In this document: positions 20,401-32,395 of the stretch, piece by piece
Position numbering within the stretch: the first letter of the stretch is position 1
Layout of the letters: each line of letters starts with the position of its first letter
Assembly: GCA_964017235.1 (NCBI GenBank)
Contig: OZ024931.1
Span: 99,156,221 to 99,220,220, forward strand
Direction of reading: 5' to 3'
Source: Sabellastarte sp. h YS-2021
Lineage: Eukaryota; Annelida; Polychaeta; Sabellida; Sabellidae
DNA: 64,000 bases
Position numbers and translations under genes: made by a program
The notes under the pieces: generated by a model
Database searches by the model: none
What the model saw: the letters and a program-made list of their open reading frames with translations, nothing else
Told to the model about the DNA's origin: nothing

Positions 20401-20794
20401 TCAAGATACTTTCAGAGCAGTGTCAGTTATATTAAGGTCTAAATAATGCTTAAGTAGAGAAAATAATATCTAAGAAAAAGAAATGTATGTAAAGATGAAG
20501 TATTAAAACAAAACAATTCAATAATAAAATGACAGCACTTATCAGTAAACCAAAAATGGCCAAATTATGGTTTGGATGTTTTGAATATTACCCTTGCATA
20601 CAGAAGTGGCAATACATTCAATGAATGCTTATGTGTGGTGTTGGAGAAAAGCCTGTGGCTCACTTGATGAAATTCCATCTGTTACAATGGGAACTTGCAA
20701 AAGGAAATTCTTAATGAATTCTAATATGACTTTAACAGTGCTTAATCTGCATCAACAGACAGACCCAAAGGTGCAACAAGATTTTAAAGGTTAA
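20401..20794. other. AT-rich stretch without recognised features
   Basis: No gene, repeat landmark or LINE motif is seen. Open frames here are short and uncharacteristic. Confidence 0.35.
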
Positions 20795-21500
20795 TACAGC
20801 AAGGTCAAAGGTCAATCAGTGTCACACCATGACGTGGCACACCTAAAACCCTCAACCAATGTCCCTACCAAGTATAAACTTCCTACACCTTTCAGTCTCT
20901 GAGATATAGCCTGGACAAGATTTTATAGGTCAAGGTCACTACAGCAAGGTCAAAGGTCAAATCAAGGTCACACTATGACGTTGCACATCTACACCCCCTA
21001 ACCAATGTCCCTACCAAGTATGAACTTCCTACACCTTACAGTTGCTGAGATATAGCCCGGACAAGGTTTTATAGGTCAAGGTCACTACGGCAATGTCAAA
21101 GGTCAAATCAAGGTCAGACCATGACATTGCACACCTACACCCCCTAACCAATGTCCCTACCAAGTATCAACTTCCTACACCTTACAGTTGCTGAGATATA
21201 GCCCGGACAAGGTTTTATAGGTCAAGGTCACTACGGCAATGTGAAAGGTCAAATCAAGGTCAGACCATGACGTTGCACACCTACAACCTCTAACTAATGT
21301 CCCTGCCAGGTATCAACTTCCTACACCTTATGGTTGCCGAGATATAGCCCGGACAAGATTTTTAAACTTAAGGTCACTACGGCAAGGTCAAAGGTCAAAT
21401 CAAGGTCAGACCATGACGTTGCACACCTACACCCCCTAACCAATGTCCCTGCCAAGTATGAACATCCTACAGCTTACGGTTTCTGAGATACAGCCCGGAT
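20795..21500 (+). repeat. 146-bp satellite array, five units
   Basis: CATGAC (or TATGAC) lies at 20828, 20974, 21120, 21266 and 21412: strictly 146 bp apart. Each unit has CAAGGTCAAAGGTCAAATCA or a near variant, CCAATGTCCCTACCAAGTAT, TTCCTACACCTTAC and GAGATATAGCCCGGACAAG. Confidence 0.95.
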
Positions 21501-21782
21501 AAACTATTTCCCGCCGCCCGCCCGCCCATCCGAACACCATGGGTGAAAACAATAGGAAGTCATCCAGAAAAGCAGAGGAACATGAAGCGGGTGTACGATA
21601 GACACAAGCAACCACAAGAGATTTCGACAGGGTGGCAACAGATGTGATGAATAGGTAGGTGCATCAACAACCTTTGTGGGTAACTCTTTCTTGGTCAAGA
21701 AGCCCACAACGCCACCGCGACCAGTCGTCCTGGGCCTATGAGTAAGTCGAAACCCGGGTGGAGTTACAGACTTCAGTAGTTC
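21501..21782. other. Unrelated 280-bp segment inside the satellite
   Basis: G/C-richer than its surroundings, starting CCCGCCGCCCGCCCGCCC. It contains no satellite word and no recognised protein. Satellite units continue on both sides. It may be an inserted mobile fragment or the original sequence between two arrays. Confidence 0.4.
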
Positions 21783-22460
21783 ACTACTGCAATGTCAAAG
21801 TCAAATCAAGGTCACACCATGATGTTGCACACCTACAAACCCTTATTAATGTCCCTACCAAGTATCAACTTCCTACACCTTAAGGTTTCCTAGACATAGC
21901 CTGAACAGGTTTTTAAAGGTCAAGGCCACTACGGCAAGGTCAAAGTTCAAATCAAGGTCACACCGTGACGTTCACACAAGTGTTAACTTCCTACACCTTA
22001 AAGTTTCTGATATAGCACAGACAGGATTTTAAAGGTCAAGGTAACTATGGCAATGTCAGAGGTCTAATCGAGGTTACACCATGACATTGCACACGTACAC
22101 CTGTCAATCAATGTCCCTACCCAGTATCAAGTTTCTACACATTATGGTATGTGAAATACAGTCAAGACAAGATCCTTTAACAGATATTTTAAAGGTCAAG
22201 GCCGCTACAGCAAGGTGAAAGGTCAAATCAAGGTCACACAATGACATTGCACACCTACACCCCCAAATGTCCCTACCAAGTATCAACCAAACGGTTTTGG
22301 AGATATAGCCCAGACAAAGTTATCATACTCAAGGTCACTATGTCAAGGTGAAAGGTCAAATGAAGGTCACACCATGATGTTGCACACCTAATTCCCATCC
22401 CTTCCAAGTATGAACGTCCTACACCTTACGGTTTCCTGAATACAGCGTGGACAAACTTTT
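21783..22460 (+). repeat. 146-bp satellite array, diverged units with deletions
   Basis: About five units with the same landmarks as 20795-21500, but spacing is irregular because of small deletions. Confidence 0.88.
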
Positions 22461-23504
22461 GATTTCCATCCTTTCCCGTTGGTGGTGATTGGGGAAGTAC
22501 TAAAACACAAGTTTTTTGGGAATCCCAGAATGTTGCTAGCTGTTGAGAGGGATGTAAAATCCTAAAGTATGACCTATGCAAAGCCAGAGAGGGGGCGTTT
22601 AATAGGGAGGGGACATTTATATGAATAATTATGGTAATTACTGGAGTGAAAGGTTATAAAATTTCAAAGCCAAAGCCTATTTTCACCCAAACTTCATGTA
22701 TTTGTAGACATTTTGAGCGAGACACCATATTTTCTCATTTGCACATTTCATTTTAAAATATTGCTAGATATTATATTCTACTATATTATATTCCTACATG
22801 GCGAAATTGCACCCTAACTTTTTGTAATTTTGTAAATGCATTATTCATTATTAAAAAAAAAATGTAAAATGACGCACTTCAATTAATACTTCGAGTATAC
22901 TGTGAAATATTTATTTGAAAGGGTTATATTTTAACAATTTACCTCTATTATCAACAGTTTTAGCAAGTGAACCAGTGAACGCCCATTTTGTAGACTTGTT
23001 GAAGCATTTGCCCTTGACCTTTAACAAAGAAATATAAGGCGGGCATTCACCGGTAGGCAGGTGTTCACTGGTAGGAAGTCATTTGGGTTTTTGCAAAAAG
23101 CTGGTCGAGTGAGGGTAGGCTGTCAAAAAATAGGGGTGAATCCAAGAACTTGAAAAGTTATGAATGAATTTTATTGAAATTTTCAGTGAGACAGTTGCAC
23201 AAGGAACAGATGATAAACAAATTGCAGGCGATATGGATCACCATCTGGATCAAGGAATTTTTTATGGATTTTCTTAGCACCACGCTAATAAGCAATATTG
23301 GAGCTGCTAGACCTTGGTGATGGTCTGCAAACTTTGAGTGCTCTTGTTAGCAAGAAAGGAAGGGAAAAATGCTAAAGGCAACAAAGATGTTAAAAAGACA
23401 CCATAATCAAGCGGCGGCAGCGATCAATCAACCCAACATGAAAACAAATTTATAGGGATTGCTGCATCATCTCATTTTGTGGTGTCGGTGTCTGTTGTCA
23501 TCAC
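22461..23504. other. Mostly unique sequence ending in a Helitron-like 3' terminus
   Basis: No gene. About 22960-23090 is a diverged relative of 33690-33815 (shared AGAAATATAAGG, GGGCATTCAC and GTAGG words). At 23310-23352 a terminus-like sequence TTGGTGATGGTCTGC ... GAGTGCTCTTGTT matches those at 46792-46830 and 58165-58203. Confidence 0.45.
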
Positions 23505-23790
23505 ACTTTGTATTCCGGACAGTATCTCAAAAATGGCTTCTCAGATTTAATTCAAATTTGGCATGTGCATGTAACTGCTCCTCAGGGTGTGCTGTATAGT
23601 TTGGTGACCTTAAACTCCCACTAGTAAGATACTTATATTGAGTTTAAGTTTTTTCATTTCTGGCCAGTATCTCAAAAAATGGCTTAATGGATACAATTCA
23701 AATTTGGCATGTGGTTGTAACTAGTTTTGAAGGCGTGCCCTATTTTAAGGTGACCTTAAACTCCCACGTATAAAAAACTTATGTTGGAGT
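23505..23790 (+). repeat. ~146-bp tandem array, left part
   Basis: Units begin near CCGGACAGTATCTCAAAAAT and contain TTCAAATTTGGCATGTGG and GGTGACCTTAAACTCCCA. CAGTATCTC at about 23520 and 23665 gives a 145-bp step. The same array appears at 24400-24468 and, after K1, at 27355-28250. Confidence 0.8.
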
Positions 23791-24399
23791 TGATTAGCTT
23801 TTCAACGATACCTGGCAACCAGTGTTGCCATGGACTTTTTTTCTGTTTCTTGGACTCAGGAATATTTTTATGGGTTCTTGCTTTCCATACCCTTGCACAC
23901 ACTGGAGCTGACTAGTTTTTCGGCAACACCTGGCAACACTTTTCTTTGTTTCTAGGTTGTGGATATAAAAAGTCCTGAAGAAGATCTGTATGGTAAAGTG
24001 ACCTAACACTCCACAATATTAGACAATGATATTGCTTGTTTGCTGTCTTACAAAATGGTACCAAAATGATATTTTTTTAATTTGTTATATTTTTCAACAA
24101 GGTGGGGCTTCACCATGGCTCAATCCTTCTAAAGGATGGTCTGGATCTGCAAAAATACTGCCAGTCAGCCAAATATTTTTGTCTGTCCAGCATAATTTTT
24201 GTCCTTTCGAATTTCATCCACTCCAGTCTTTAAACCAAAGCTGGTGACACAGTACAATTCTACTGAATTCTTGTATATTCAACCTTTTAAAAAGGCACGG
24301 AACATAGCACATAGTGATTAAACTTCTAAAATATTTCATATTTTATCTTATTGTGTCACCAGCATTGATGCTGCGTGGCATATAGGGATTGTTTCGCCA
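23791..24399 (+). repeat. Dispersed repeat (second copy at 45738-46660)
   Basis: Shares long stretches with 45845-46460: GGAGCTGAT(T/C)AGTTTTTC, TTTCTAGGTTGTGG, ACTGCCAGTCAGC, TTTCGAATTTCATCC and AAAGCTGGTGACA. No coding capacity is apparent. Confidence 0.75.
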
Positions 24400-24754
24400 T
24401 CACATTTTGTGGCGTCTGCGTCATCTGTGGCGTCTGTCATCACACTTTCAATTCCGGACAGTATCTCAACAAGAGGAGAGTGCCCGTGAACGGGCACTGT
24501 GTCAGCTGACTGAGTGTTTTTGATTTGTGAAGGTGATTAGAGGACAGAATAATTATCAGGAAAAGGGCTGTACAGAAATACAGTAAATGGTAACTGAACA
24601 GCAAGTTCGAAAGAAATTCCGAAGCTGACAGAAGAAAAGGATAAAAAAGTTGTGCCCTGTAAATGGTATTATGAAGGAAAATAACAAGGTAATTGTTTAA
24701 GTGTAAAAATTAGGTTAAAACATATTTAAAGAAATACTACAAATGCAATATCCT

Positions 24755-25330
24755 CGCTCGACCTTGAAGAAGGGGTCCAAGGTCAAATCTAACCACACAA
24801 ATACATTCCCAGCCCATGATTTCCTATGGTTTACCATTCCAAACCTCTAGGACCAATTATAAATGAGTTATAAGCACTTTTAAGCTTGGCTGTCCTCATT
24901 TGACCTTGAAGGAGGGGTCCAAAGGTCAAATCTGACCATACCAAAAGATTCCGAGCCAATGATTTCCTATGGGATGGTTTACCATCCCAAATCTCTGTCA
25001 CCAATAATAAGCGAGTTGTAGGCACTTTCAATTTTCGCTATCCTCATTTGACCTTGAAGGAGGGTTCCAAGGTCAAATTAGACCATATCAACAGATTCAC
25101 AGCCCATGATTTCCTGTCTGTTTACCATCCCAAACCTCTGGGACCAATAATAAGCGAGTTATAAGCACTTTTAAGTTTGGCTATCCTTGTTTGACCTTGA
25201 AGGAGGGGTCATTGAAGGTCAAATCTGACCACACCAAAAGATTCCCACCCCATGATTTCCTACAGGTTGGTTTATCATCCCAAACCTCTAGGATCAATAA
25301 TAAGGGAGATATAAGCACTTTTCATGACTG
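24755..25330. repeat. Tandem repeat with TGACCTTGAA words (in K1)
   Basis: GAGTT(A/G)TA...GCACTTT recurs at 24865, 25013, 25156 and 25306 (148, 143, 150 bp). Units contain ATTTGACCTTGAAGGAGGGG and GGTCAAATCTGACCA. The same block is in K2 (36760-37330), K3 (47130-47680) and weakly at 2630-2815. Confidence 0.85.
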
Positions 25331-25489
25331 ACAAAAAACACCTGTGGCGGCCATCTTGTTTCTCAAAATGAGGCCAAAAATATTCCCAGACAACATTTTA
25401 TGGTTATTAATATATACTGCAAACTTAAGAAAGCTAGCTATAATATTTTTTTTCATCAGAGCAGTAATGGTGAAATCTCTCTCTACACA

Positions 25490-26960
25490 CTGCGGCTATC
25501 CAGTGGATACAATGATTTACTCAACAGTGAGAACCTGAAAGTAGCTATTGCTCAGCTATGCCATGACATAGAGGTCTGCAATTTCACTATGTTATAGCTG
25601 ACCAAAAATTCTGGGAATAACATATTTAACAAATTACTCTAAATGTAATAGTTTTCAAGTTACAACTGATTTACTCAACAGTGAGAACCTCAAAGGAACT
25701 ATTACTCAGCTATGCAATGAGCTACATGTCTGAAATTTTACTATGTTATAGCTAACCCAAAAGTAGGTGAACAATATATTTTAACAAAATACTCCAAATG
25801 CAAGATTTTTCAAGTTATAGCTGATTTACTCAACAGTCAGTACCTGAGAATAGCTATTGCTCAGTTGTGCCATGAGCTATAGGTCTATAATTTCACTATG
25901 TTATAGCTGACCCAAAAGTAGCTGAATAACATATTTGCACAAATTTCTGTAAATGCAATAGTTTTCCAATTATAACTGATTTACTCAACAGTGAGAACTT
26001 CAAAGTAGCTATTACTCAGCTATGAAATGAGCCACAGGTCTGAAACTTCACTATGTTATAGCTGACCCCAAAATAGGTGAATAACATATTGAAACAAAAT
26101 ATTCTAAATGCAATAGTTTTCAAGTTATAAGTGATTTACTCAACAGTGATAACCTAAAAGTAGCTATTACTCAGCTATGCCATGAGCTACAGGTCTGAAA
26201 TTTTACTATGTTATAGCTGGCCCAAAAGTAGCTGAATAACATATTTATACGAAATTCTCTAAATGCAATAGTTTTTAAGTTACAAGTGATTTTACTCATG
26301 ATGGAAGTTACTGAAAAGCCCAAAAGTAGCTATTACTCACTTAGCTATTGAGACAGACACCCAACTTACTCACCATATTGTAGCTATGAAAAAAGTAGCT
26401 GAATAACATATTTTAACAAAATGCTCTAAATGCAACACTTTTCAAGTTATAAGTGATTTACTCCACAGTGATAACCTAAAAGGAACTATTACTCAGCTAT
26501 GCCATGAGCTACAGGTCTGAAATTTTACTATGTTATAGCTGACCCAAAAGTAGCTGAATAACATATTTATGCGAAATTCTCTAAATGCAATAGTTTTCAA
26601 GTTATAAGCGATTTACTCAACAGTGATAACCTAAAAGTAGCTATTACTTAGCTATGCCATGAGCTACAGGTCTGAAATTTCACTATGTTATAGCTGGCCC
26701 AAAAGTAGCTGAATAACATATTTATACGAAATTCTCTAAATGCAATAGTTTTTAAGTTACAAGTGATTTTACTCATAATGGAAGTTACTGAAAAGCCCAA
26801 AAGTAGCTATTACTCACTTAGCTATTGAGACAGACACCCAACTTACTCACCATATTGTAGCTATGAAAAATGTAGCTGAACAACATATTTTCACAAAATG
26901 CTGTAAATGCAACACTTTTGAAGTTATAAGTGATTTAGTGCATGATTTCATGAATTTTAA
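25490..26960. repeat. 155-bp tandem array (in K1)
   Basis: Nine to ten units of the same monomer as 3690-4850. Two of the units are a variant with GATTTTACTCAT(G/A)ATGGAA and ACTCACTTAGCTATTGAGAC, giving a higher-order order that is repeated inside the array. Confidence 0.92.
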
Positions 26961-27354
26961 TGCATTAAAAATTATTAAAAAAATTTATTAAAAAAAAAGT
27001 AAGACAGATCCAGGTCTCATACTCACACAAGAGAATCTACCTCTGGCCTAGTACATATATGCAAGATATGAGAGAAATCCCTGCAATAGTCACTGAGAAA
27101 ATTGTGATAAAAAGTTGAAATTTTCACACTTTTGGTGGGGGTACCCCCCTTGTAATGTCTCTAGCAAACAGACGAACAGACAGATTTGCATGCCTTGAAC
27201 AATTTTTCATCCTCGATAGATAAGGTATCTTTTAAAAAAAAACAGCATATCTCTAGGCCTTGTAGTTTTGGAGAAGAAGTTGTTCACACGGATGCGTACG
27301 CCCACGCCGCAGAGTGATGACATAATGTCAGCTGACTGACAAGTCAGCTGACAT

Positions 27355-28250
27355 AAAAATGGCTTTCCGGATTAAATTCAAATTTGGCATGTGGATGTAG
27401 CTGGTCCTCAGGGTGTGCCCTATTGTAGGCTGACCTTAAACTCCCAGTAGTAACATACTTATCTTGAGTTTAAGTTTTTTCGTTTCCAGACCGTATCTCA
27501 AAAACAGGTTGACAGATTCAATTCAAACTTGGCATGTGGTTGTAACTGGTTTTCAAGATGTACCCTATTTTAGGGTGACCTTAAATTCCCACGTATAAAA
27601 GAATTATTTTGAGATTACGTTTTTTTATTTTTCCATAGAGTATACTGTAAATAACTGGACATATGTCATTCAAATTTTACAAGTATATGTAACTGGCCAT
27701 AGATAAGTTTCATACATTAAGGTGACCTTAAACTCCCAGGAATAACAGAATTACATTCTATTTAAGTGTGCAAATTTTTTTTGCATACATGATCTGTGTC
27801 TTCATCGCACTTGGTTTCAAGTCAGTATATCAAAAATGGCTTAATGGATTACATTAAAAGCTATTATATGGATGTAAGTGGTTGTCAAGGTGTGCTCTAT
27901 TGTAAGGTGACCTTAAACTCAAAGTATTAGCATACTTATATTGAGTTTAACTTTTTTTGTTTCCGGACAGTATCTCAAAATGGGTTCACGGATTCAAATA
28001 AATTTAGCATGTGGTTGTAATTGGTTTTCAAAATGTGCCCTATTTGATGGTGACCTTGAACTCCCATGTATAAAAGAATTATGTTGAGTTTAACTTTTTT
28101 ATTTTTCCATAGAGTATACTGAAAATAACTTGACCTATTTCATTCAAATTTTGCATGTAAGGTGACCTTAAACACCCAGTAATAACAGAATTATAGTCAC
28201 TTTAAGTTTGCAAATTTTCAACAATATTTCAAATACTGTGCAATTCTAAG
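27355..28250 (+). repeat. ~146-bp tandem array, right part
   Basis: Continuation of the array at 23505-23790 after K1. Steps between equivalent words at 27493, 27641, 27826, 27971 and 28115 are 148, 185, 145 and 144 bp. Confidence 0.8.
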
Positions 28251-28300
28251 TGCTTCTGTTGTGGATCTGAAGAACTTTGAACAGCACCCAGTGTGGGAAA

Positions 28301-28418
28301 TTCATGCCAGACTGAGAGCATCAAATATATGGGAAAATTTTAAGGGAATTAAGGGAAATTCATGCCAGACTGAGAACAGCAAATATATGGGAAAATTTTA
28401 AGGGAATTAAGGGAAACA
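28301..28418. repeat. Short tandem duplication, ~62-bp unit
   Basis: ATTCATGCCAGACTGAGA followed by AAATATATGGGAAAATTTTA occurs twice in a row. Confidence 0.9.
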
Positions 28419-28429
28419 CGTCAGTACAC

Positions 28430-29550
28430 TCTGCAGATACCCTGTGGGTCAAAAATTTCATCGAAATAGCTCTATCTCACACTGTTTTCGAGATAAATGC
28501 ATTTTTGCATTTACGCAGAAAATCAAGATGGCCGCCGAAAATGGCGGGAAAACTATTTATCGGAAAAGTGGCCAGTATACCCTGCATATACCCTGTAGGT
28601 CAAACATTTCATCGAAATTGCTCTATCTCGCAATGTTACCAAGATAAATGCATTTTACGCAGAAATTCAAGATGGCCGCCCAAAATGGTGGAATTTTTTT
28701 GGGGGGAAAAGTGGTCAGTAGACATGGCAGATTCCCAGTGGGTCAAAAATTTCGTGGAAATCGCTCCATTTCCAAGATAAATGCGTTTTTGGGGTTTACG
28801 CAGAAATTCAAGATGGTCGCCAAAGATGGCAGCAAACAATATTTGGGAAAAGTTGTCAGTAGACTCTGGAGATACCCTGTGAGTCAAAAATTTCATCGAA
28901 ATGGCTCTCTCTTGCACCATTTCTGAGATAAATATGTTTTTGCCTTTTACGCAGAAATTTAAAATGGCCGCCAAAATGGCAGGAAAACAATTTTTGGGAA
29001 ATGTCGGTGTACACTCTGCAGATACCCTGTGTGTTAAAAATTTTGTTGAATGGGTTTTTGTATTTTATGCAGAAATTCAAGATGGCCGCCAAAAATGGCG
29101 GGAAAACAATTTTTGGGAAAAGTCGCCAGTACATATTTCATCGGAATTGCTCTATCTTGCGCTGTTTCTGAGATAAATGTGTTTTTGCATTTTATGATGT
29201 GTTTTTGCATTTTATGCAGAAATTCAAAATGGCTGCCAAGAAGGCAGAAAAACAATTTTTGGGAAAAGTCACCAGTACACTCTTCAGATACCCTGTGGGT
29301 CAAAAATTACGTTGAAATCTCTCTATCTAGCATGGTTTTCGAGATATAAGCATTTTTGTGTTTTGCAATTTTTGTAAAAAATTCGAAAATTCAAAATGGC
29401 CGCCATTTTTTGCGAGACAAAAATTTTTGAAAATCCAGATGGCTACTCCGCTGAGATACCCTGTGGGTCAAAAATTTCGTCGAAATTGCTCTATCTCACA
29501 TGGTTTTTGAGATACAGGCATTTTTGTGTTTTCCTTATTTGGAAAATTCA
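28430..29550. repeat. ~144-bp tandem array with CAAGATGGCCGCC motifs
   Basis: CAAGATGGCCGCC or a variant at about 28524, 28668, 28809, 28960, 29078, 29225 and 29392. Each unit has TACCCTGTGGGTCAAAAATT, TCGAAATCGCTCTATCTC and TTTTCGAGATAAATGCATTT. Open frames on both strands are the translated repeat. It is a relative of the 151-bp array at 5774-6560. Confidence 0.9.
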
Positions 29551-29960
29551 TAATGATTAATTAATCATTAATTACTCGGCCAAATCTAATGATTTCCAGA
29601 TTTTAATAGAATGAATGTATTTGCCGAGTTTCAGGTGAATAGATAAAATCCCTTTCCAGTCATCATCTGGACAAGCTTACTCATCCAAAAAAAAGACACT
29701 TTTGTCACTGCAACATATTCAAAAAAATTCCCCAAGGCTACTGCATACACCTGCCAAAGTTGTAAAGAATCCACCAACGGTCACAGAGTTATAAGAAAAA
29801 CAAAACGCGGAGCCTGATTTCCTCATATATACAAACAAGGAATCAGTGACCGATATGAATCAGTCACATATTGAGTTGGTACAGACCTTGGTGAGTGACA
29901 AAATAAGTCAGGCAACAGAAAGAATTTGGTCCGGGGTCACTGGGTGCATATTAACCCATA
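29551..29960. other. Non-coding stretch with a 20-bp palindrome
   Basis: TAATGATTAATTAATCATTA near 29552-29571 is a perfect palindrome. The remainder has no recognised gene. ATCAGTCACATATTGAGTTG near 29858 resembles ATCGGTCACATATAGAGTTG at about 11150, a small dispersed repeat. Confidence 0.45.
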
Positions 29961-31660
29961 AGTAGGTCAATAACATAATAAATTATGCAACAGTTTTCAA
30001 GTTACAACTGATTTACTCAACAGTGAGAAGCAGGAAGTAGCTATAGCTCCTCTATGTCATGAGCTACAAGTCAGCTATTTTACTATATTATAGCTGACTC
30101 AGTAGCTGAACAACGTATTTCAGCAAAATTCTCTAAATGCAATAGTTTTCCAGTTACAAGTGATTTACTCAAAAGTGAGAACCTGAAAGTAGCTATTGCT
30201 CATTTAAGCCATGAGCTACATGTCTGCAATTTCACTAGTTTTCAAGTTACAACTGATTTACTCAACAGTGAGAAGCTGAAAGTAGCTATTGGTCATCTAT
30301 GTCACGAGCTACAAGTCAGCTATTTTACTATGTTATAGCTGACCCAAAGGTAGCTGAATGACATATTTCAACAAAATTCTCTAAATGCAATAGTTTTCAA
30401 GTTACAAGTGATTTACTCACCAGTGAAGCAATTTACTCAACAGTGTGAACCTTAAAGTAACTAATGCTCAGCTATGCAATGAGCTACAGGTCTGCAAGTT
30501 TACTATCCTATAGCTAACCCAAAAGTAAGTGAATAACAGATTTCAACAAAATACTCTAGCTGCAATATTTTCAAGTTACAACCGATGTACTCAACAGTGA
30601 TAACCTAAAAGTAGCTTTGCTCAGCTATGCAATGAGCTACAGGCCTGTAATTTCACTATGTTATAGAGGACTGAAAAAGTAGGCGAATAACTTATTTAAA
30701 CAAAATACTGTAAATGCAAAAGTTTTCAGGCTACAACTGATTTACTGAACAGTAACAATCTAGAAGTAGCTATTGCTCAGCTATGCTAAGAGCTACATGT
30801 CTGCAATTTTACTATGTTATAGCTAACCCAAAAGTAGATAAACAAGGTATTTAAACAAAATTCTCTAAATGCAATAGTTTTCAAGTTATAAGCAATTTAC
30901 TCAACAGTGAGAACCTCAAAGTAGCTATTCCTCAGCTATCCCATGAGCTACAGGTCTGCAATTTTACAATGTTACATCTGATCCAAAAGTTGTGAATAAC
31001 ATATTCAAACAAAATACTCTAAATGCAATAGTTTTCAAGTTATAACTGATTTACTCAACAGTGATAACCTCAAAGTAGCTATTACTCAGCTATGCAATGA
31101 GCTACAGGTCTGAAATTTTACTATGTTAGAGCTGACCCAAAAGTAGCTGAATAACATATTTCATACCAAATTCCCTAAATACAATAGTTTTCAAATTACA
31201 AGTGATTTTACTCATTATGGAAATTACTGAAAAATCAGAAAGTAGCTATTACTCACTTAGCTATGGGGATAGACACCCAAGTTACCCACTGTGTTGTAGG
31301 TATGGGAAAAGTAGCTGAGTAACATATTGTAATGAAATGCTCTAAATGCAATACTTTTCAAGTTATAAGAGATTTAGTGCATGATTTCATGAATTTTAAT
31401 GCATGAAAAATTATTTTAAAAATTCATAAAAAAATAATTAAGAAAAGTCCAAGTCTTAACACTCACACAAGGGAATGTACCTGTAGCCTAGTACATGTAT
31501 GCAAGATAAGAGAGAAATCTTACCAGTGGCGGCGGCGAACAGTCAACCTAACATGAAAATAAATAAGTTCATCTATTATCGGGATGTTTAAACAATATTT
31601 TTGGTGCTGTTTGCGTCCGCTTACGCCAACGCCGCAGAGTGATGACATAAAAATTAATTT
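29961..31660. mobile_element. K-type relic: diverged 155-bp array and terminal domain
   Basis: About nine diverged 155-bp units (29990-31400), then a terminal domain with CACTCACACAAG and CCTAGTACATGTATGCAAG, ending CGCCGCAGAGTGATGACATA at about 31645. The terminal hairpin of K1/K2 is absent. No left-end hairpin is found. Confidence 0.6.
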
Positions 31661-31789
31661 ATGTACCTACTGTATACTGAGACATAAATATTGTAAGAAT
31701 TATTTCTGTAAATAGAGGAATAAATTTGGGAATAAATTTATTAGTTTTGTTTTACCTCACTGATGTAAGTACTAAGTATATGTCACTTA

Positions 31790-32260
31790 TGATGCGTTAC
31801 TGGACAGAAGAATATTTCCTCATAAATATTAATGAGGCAGGTCCGTGGACAGGCAGTGTACTGAAACTTCATCTTAATCCAGGGTTTCTTTTTATAAAAA
31901 TATTGATGGATACTGATGAAAAACCTCATGGGATGAACCTACAGTAGGAAACCCCCATCAAAGAAATTCTGTGACCTCATATTTCCTCATTAGTATTAAT
32001 GAGGCAGATCCGTGAACATTAAGTGCACTGGTATTAATCTTAAACCAGCCTTTGTTTTTATAAAAAATATTGGTGGATACCAATAAAAAACCTCTTGGCG
32101 TGAACCTACAGTAGGAAACCCCATCCAAGAAGATGTGTCACCTCATATTTCCTCATTAATATTAATGAGGCAGATCTGTGAACAGGAAGTGCACTGGTAC
32201 TTAATCTTAAACCAGCCTTTGTTTTTATAAAAAATATTGGTGGATACGAATACAGGAATA
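31790..32260 (+). repeat. 167-bp tandem repeat, three units
   Basis: CCTCATxAxTATTAATGAGG starts at 31818, 31985 and 32151. Units contain TGCACTGGTA, TTTGTTTTTATAAAAAATAT and CCTACAGTAGGAAACC. Confidence 0.9.
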
Positions 32261-32395
32261 TACGCGGCCAAGAATATTCGCGGTAGGAAGTTTCGCGTAC
32301 AAATTTTGGAATATATGCGGTCAGTCTAGGAATATACGCAGTCGATCTAGGAATATACACGTCGATCTAGGAATATACGCTGTGAGTATATAAGT
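32255..32395. repeat. ~20-bp minisatellite (CTAGGAATATACGC)
   Basis: The word GGAATATACGC(G/A) with GTCGATCTA between copies recurs about six times with point changes; the last three copies are almost identical and about 20 bp apart. Confidence 0.85.

Larger units (their letters stand above)
24469..27354. mobile_element. Helitron/Helentron-like non-autonomous element with central arrays (copy K1)
   Basis: 2.9 kb, near-identical to K2 and K3. The left end starts ACAAGAGGAGAG and has the hairpin GTGCCCGT-GA-ACGGGCAC 8-9 bp inside. The right end is the hairpin ATGTCAGCTGAC ... GTCAGCTGACAT. Both ends contain GTCAGCTGAC. Inside are a ~146-bp array with TGACCTTGAA words (24755-25330), the 155-bp array (25490-26960) and a terminal domain. 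It encodes no protein. The flanks (TATCTCA and AAAATGGCTT) rejoin into an intact unit of the surrounding array, so insertion left no duplication beyond one or two A. Absence of TSD, a terminal hairpin and a core tandem array all fit Helitron-type non-autonomous elements; the class is inferred. Confidence 0.65.

Noticed and set aside
20795..22460. CRISPR-like array
   Set aside because: The repeats are 146-bp satellite monomers with no short repeat/spacer alternation.
25344..25597. Identical ~65-residue open frames repeated at 25344, 37348 and 47683
   Set aside because: They are the same stretch of the K1-K3 elements read three times, with no protein family resemblance, and they run into the 155-bp satellite.
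28444..29349. Overlapping ~90-residue open frames on both strands
   Set aside because: Both strands are open because the ~144-bp repeat lacks stops in some frames; the peptides repeat with the DNA period.
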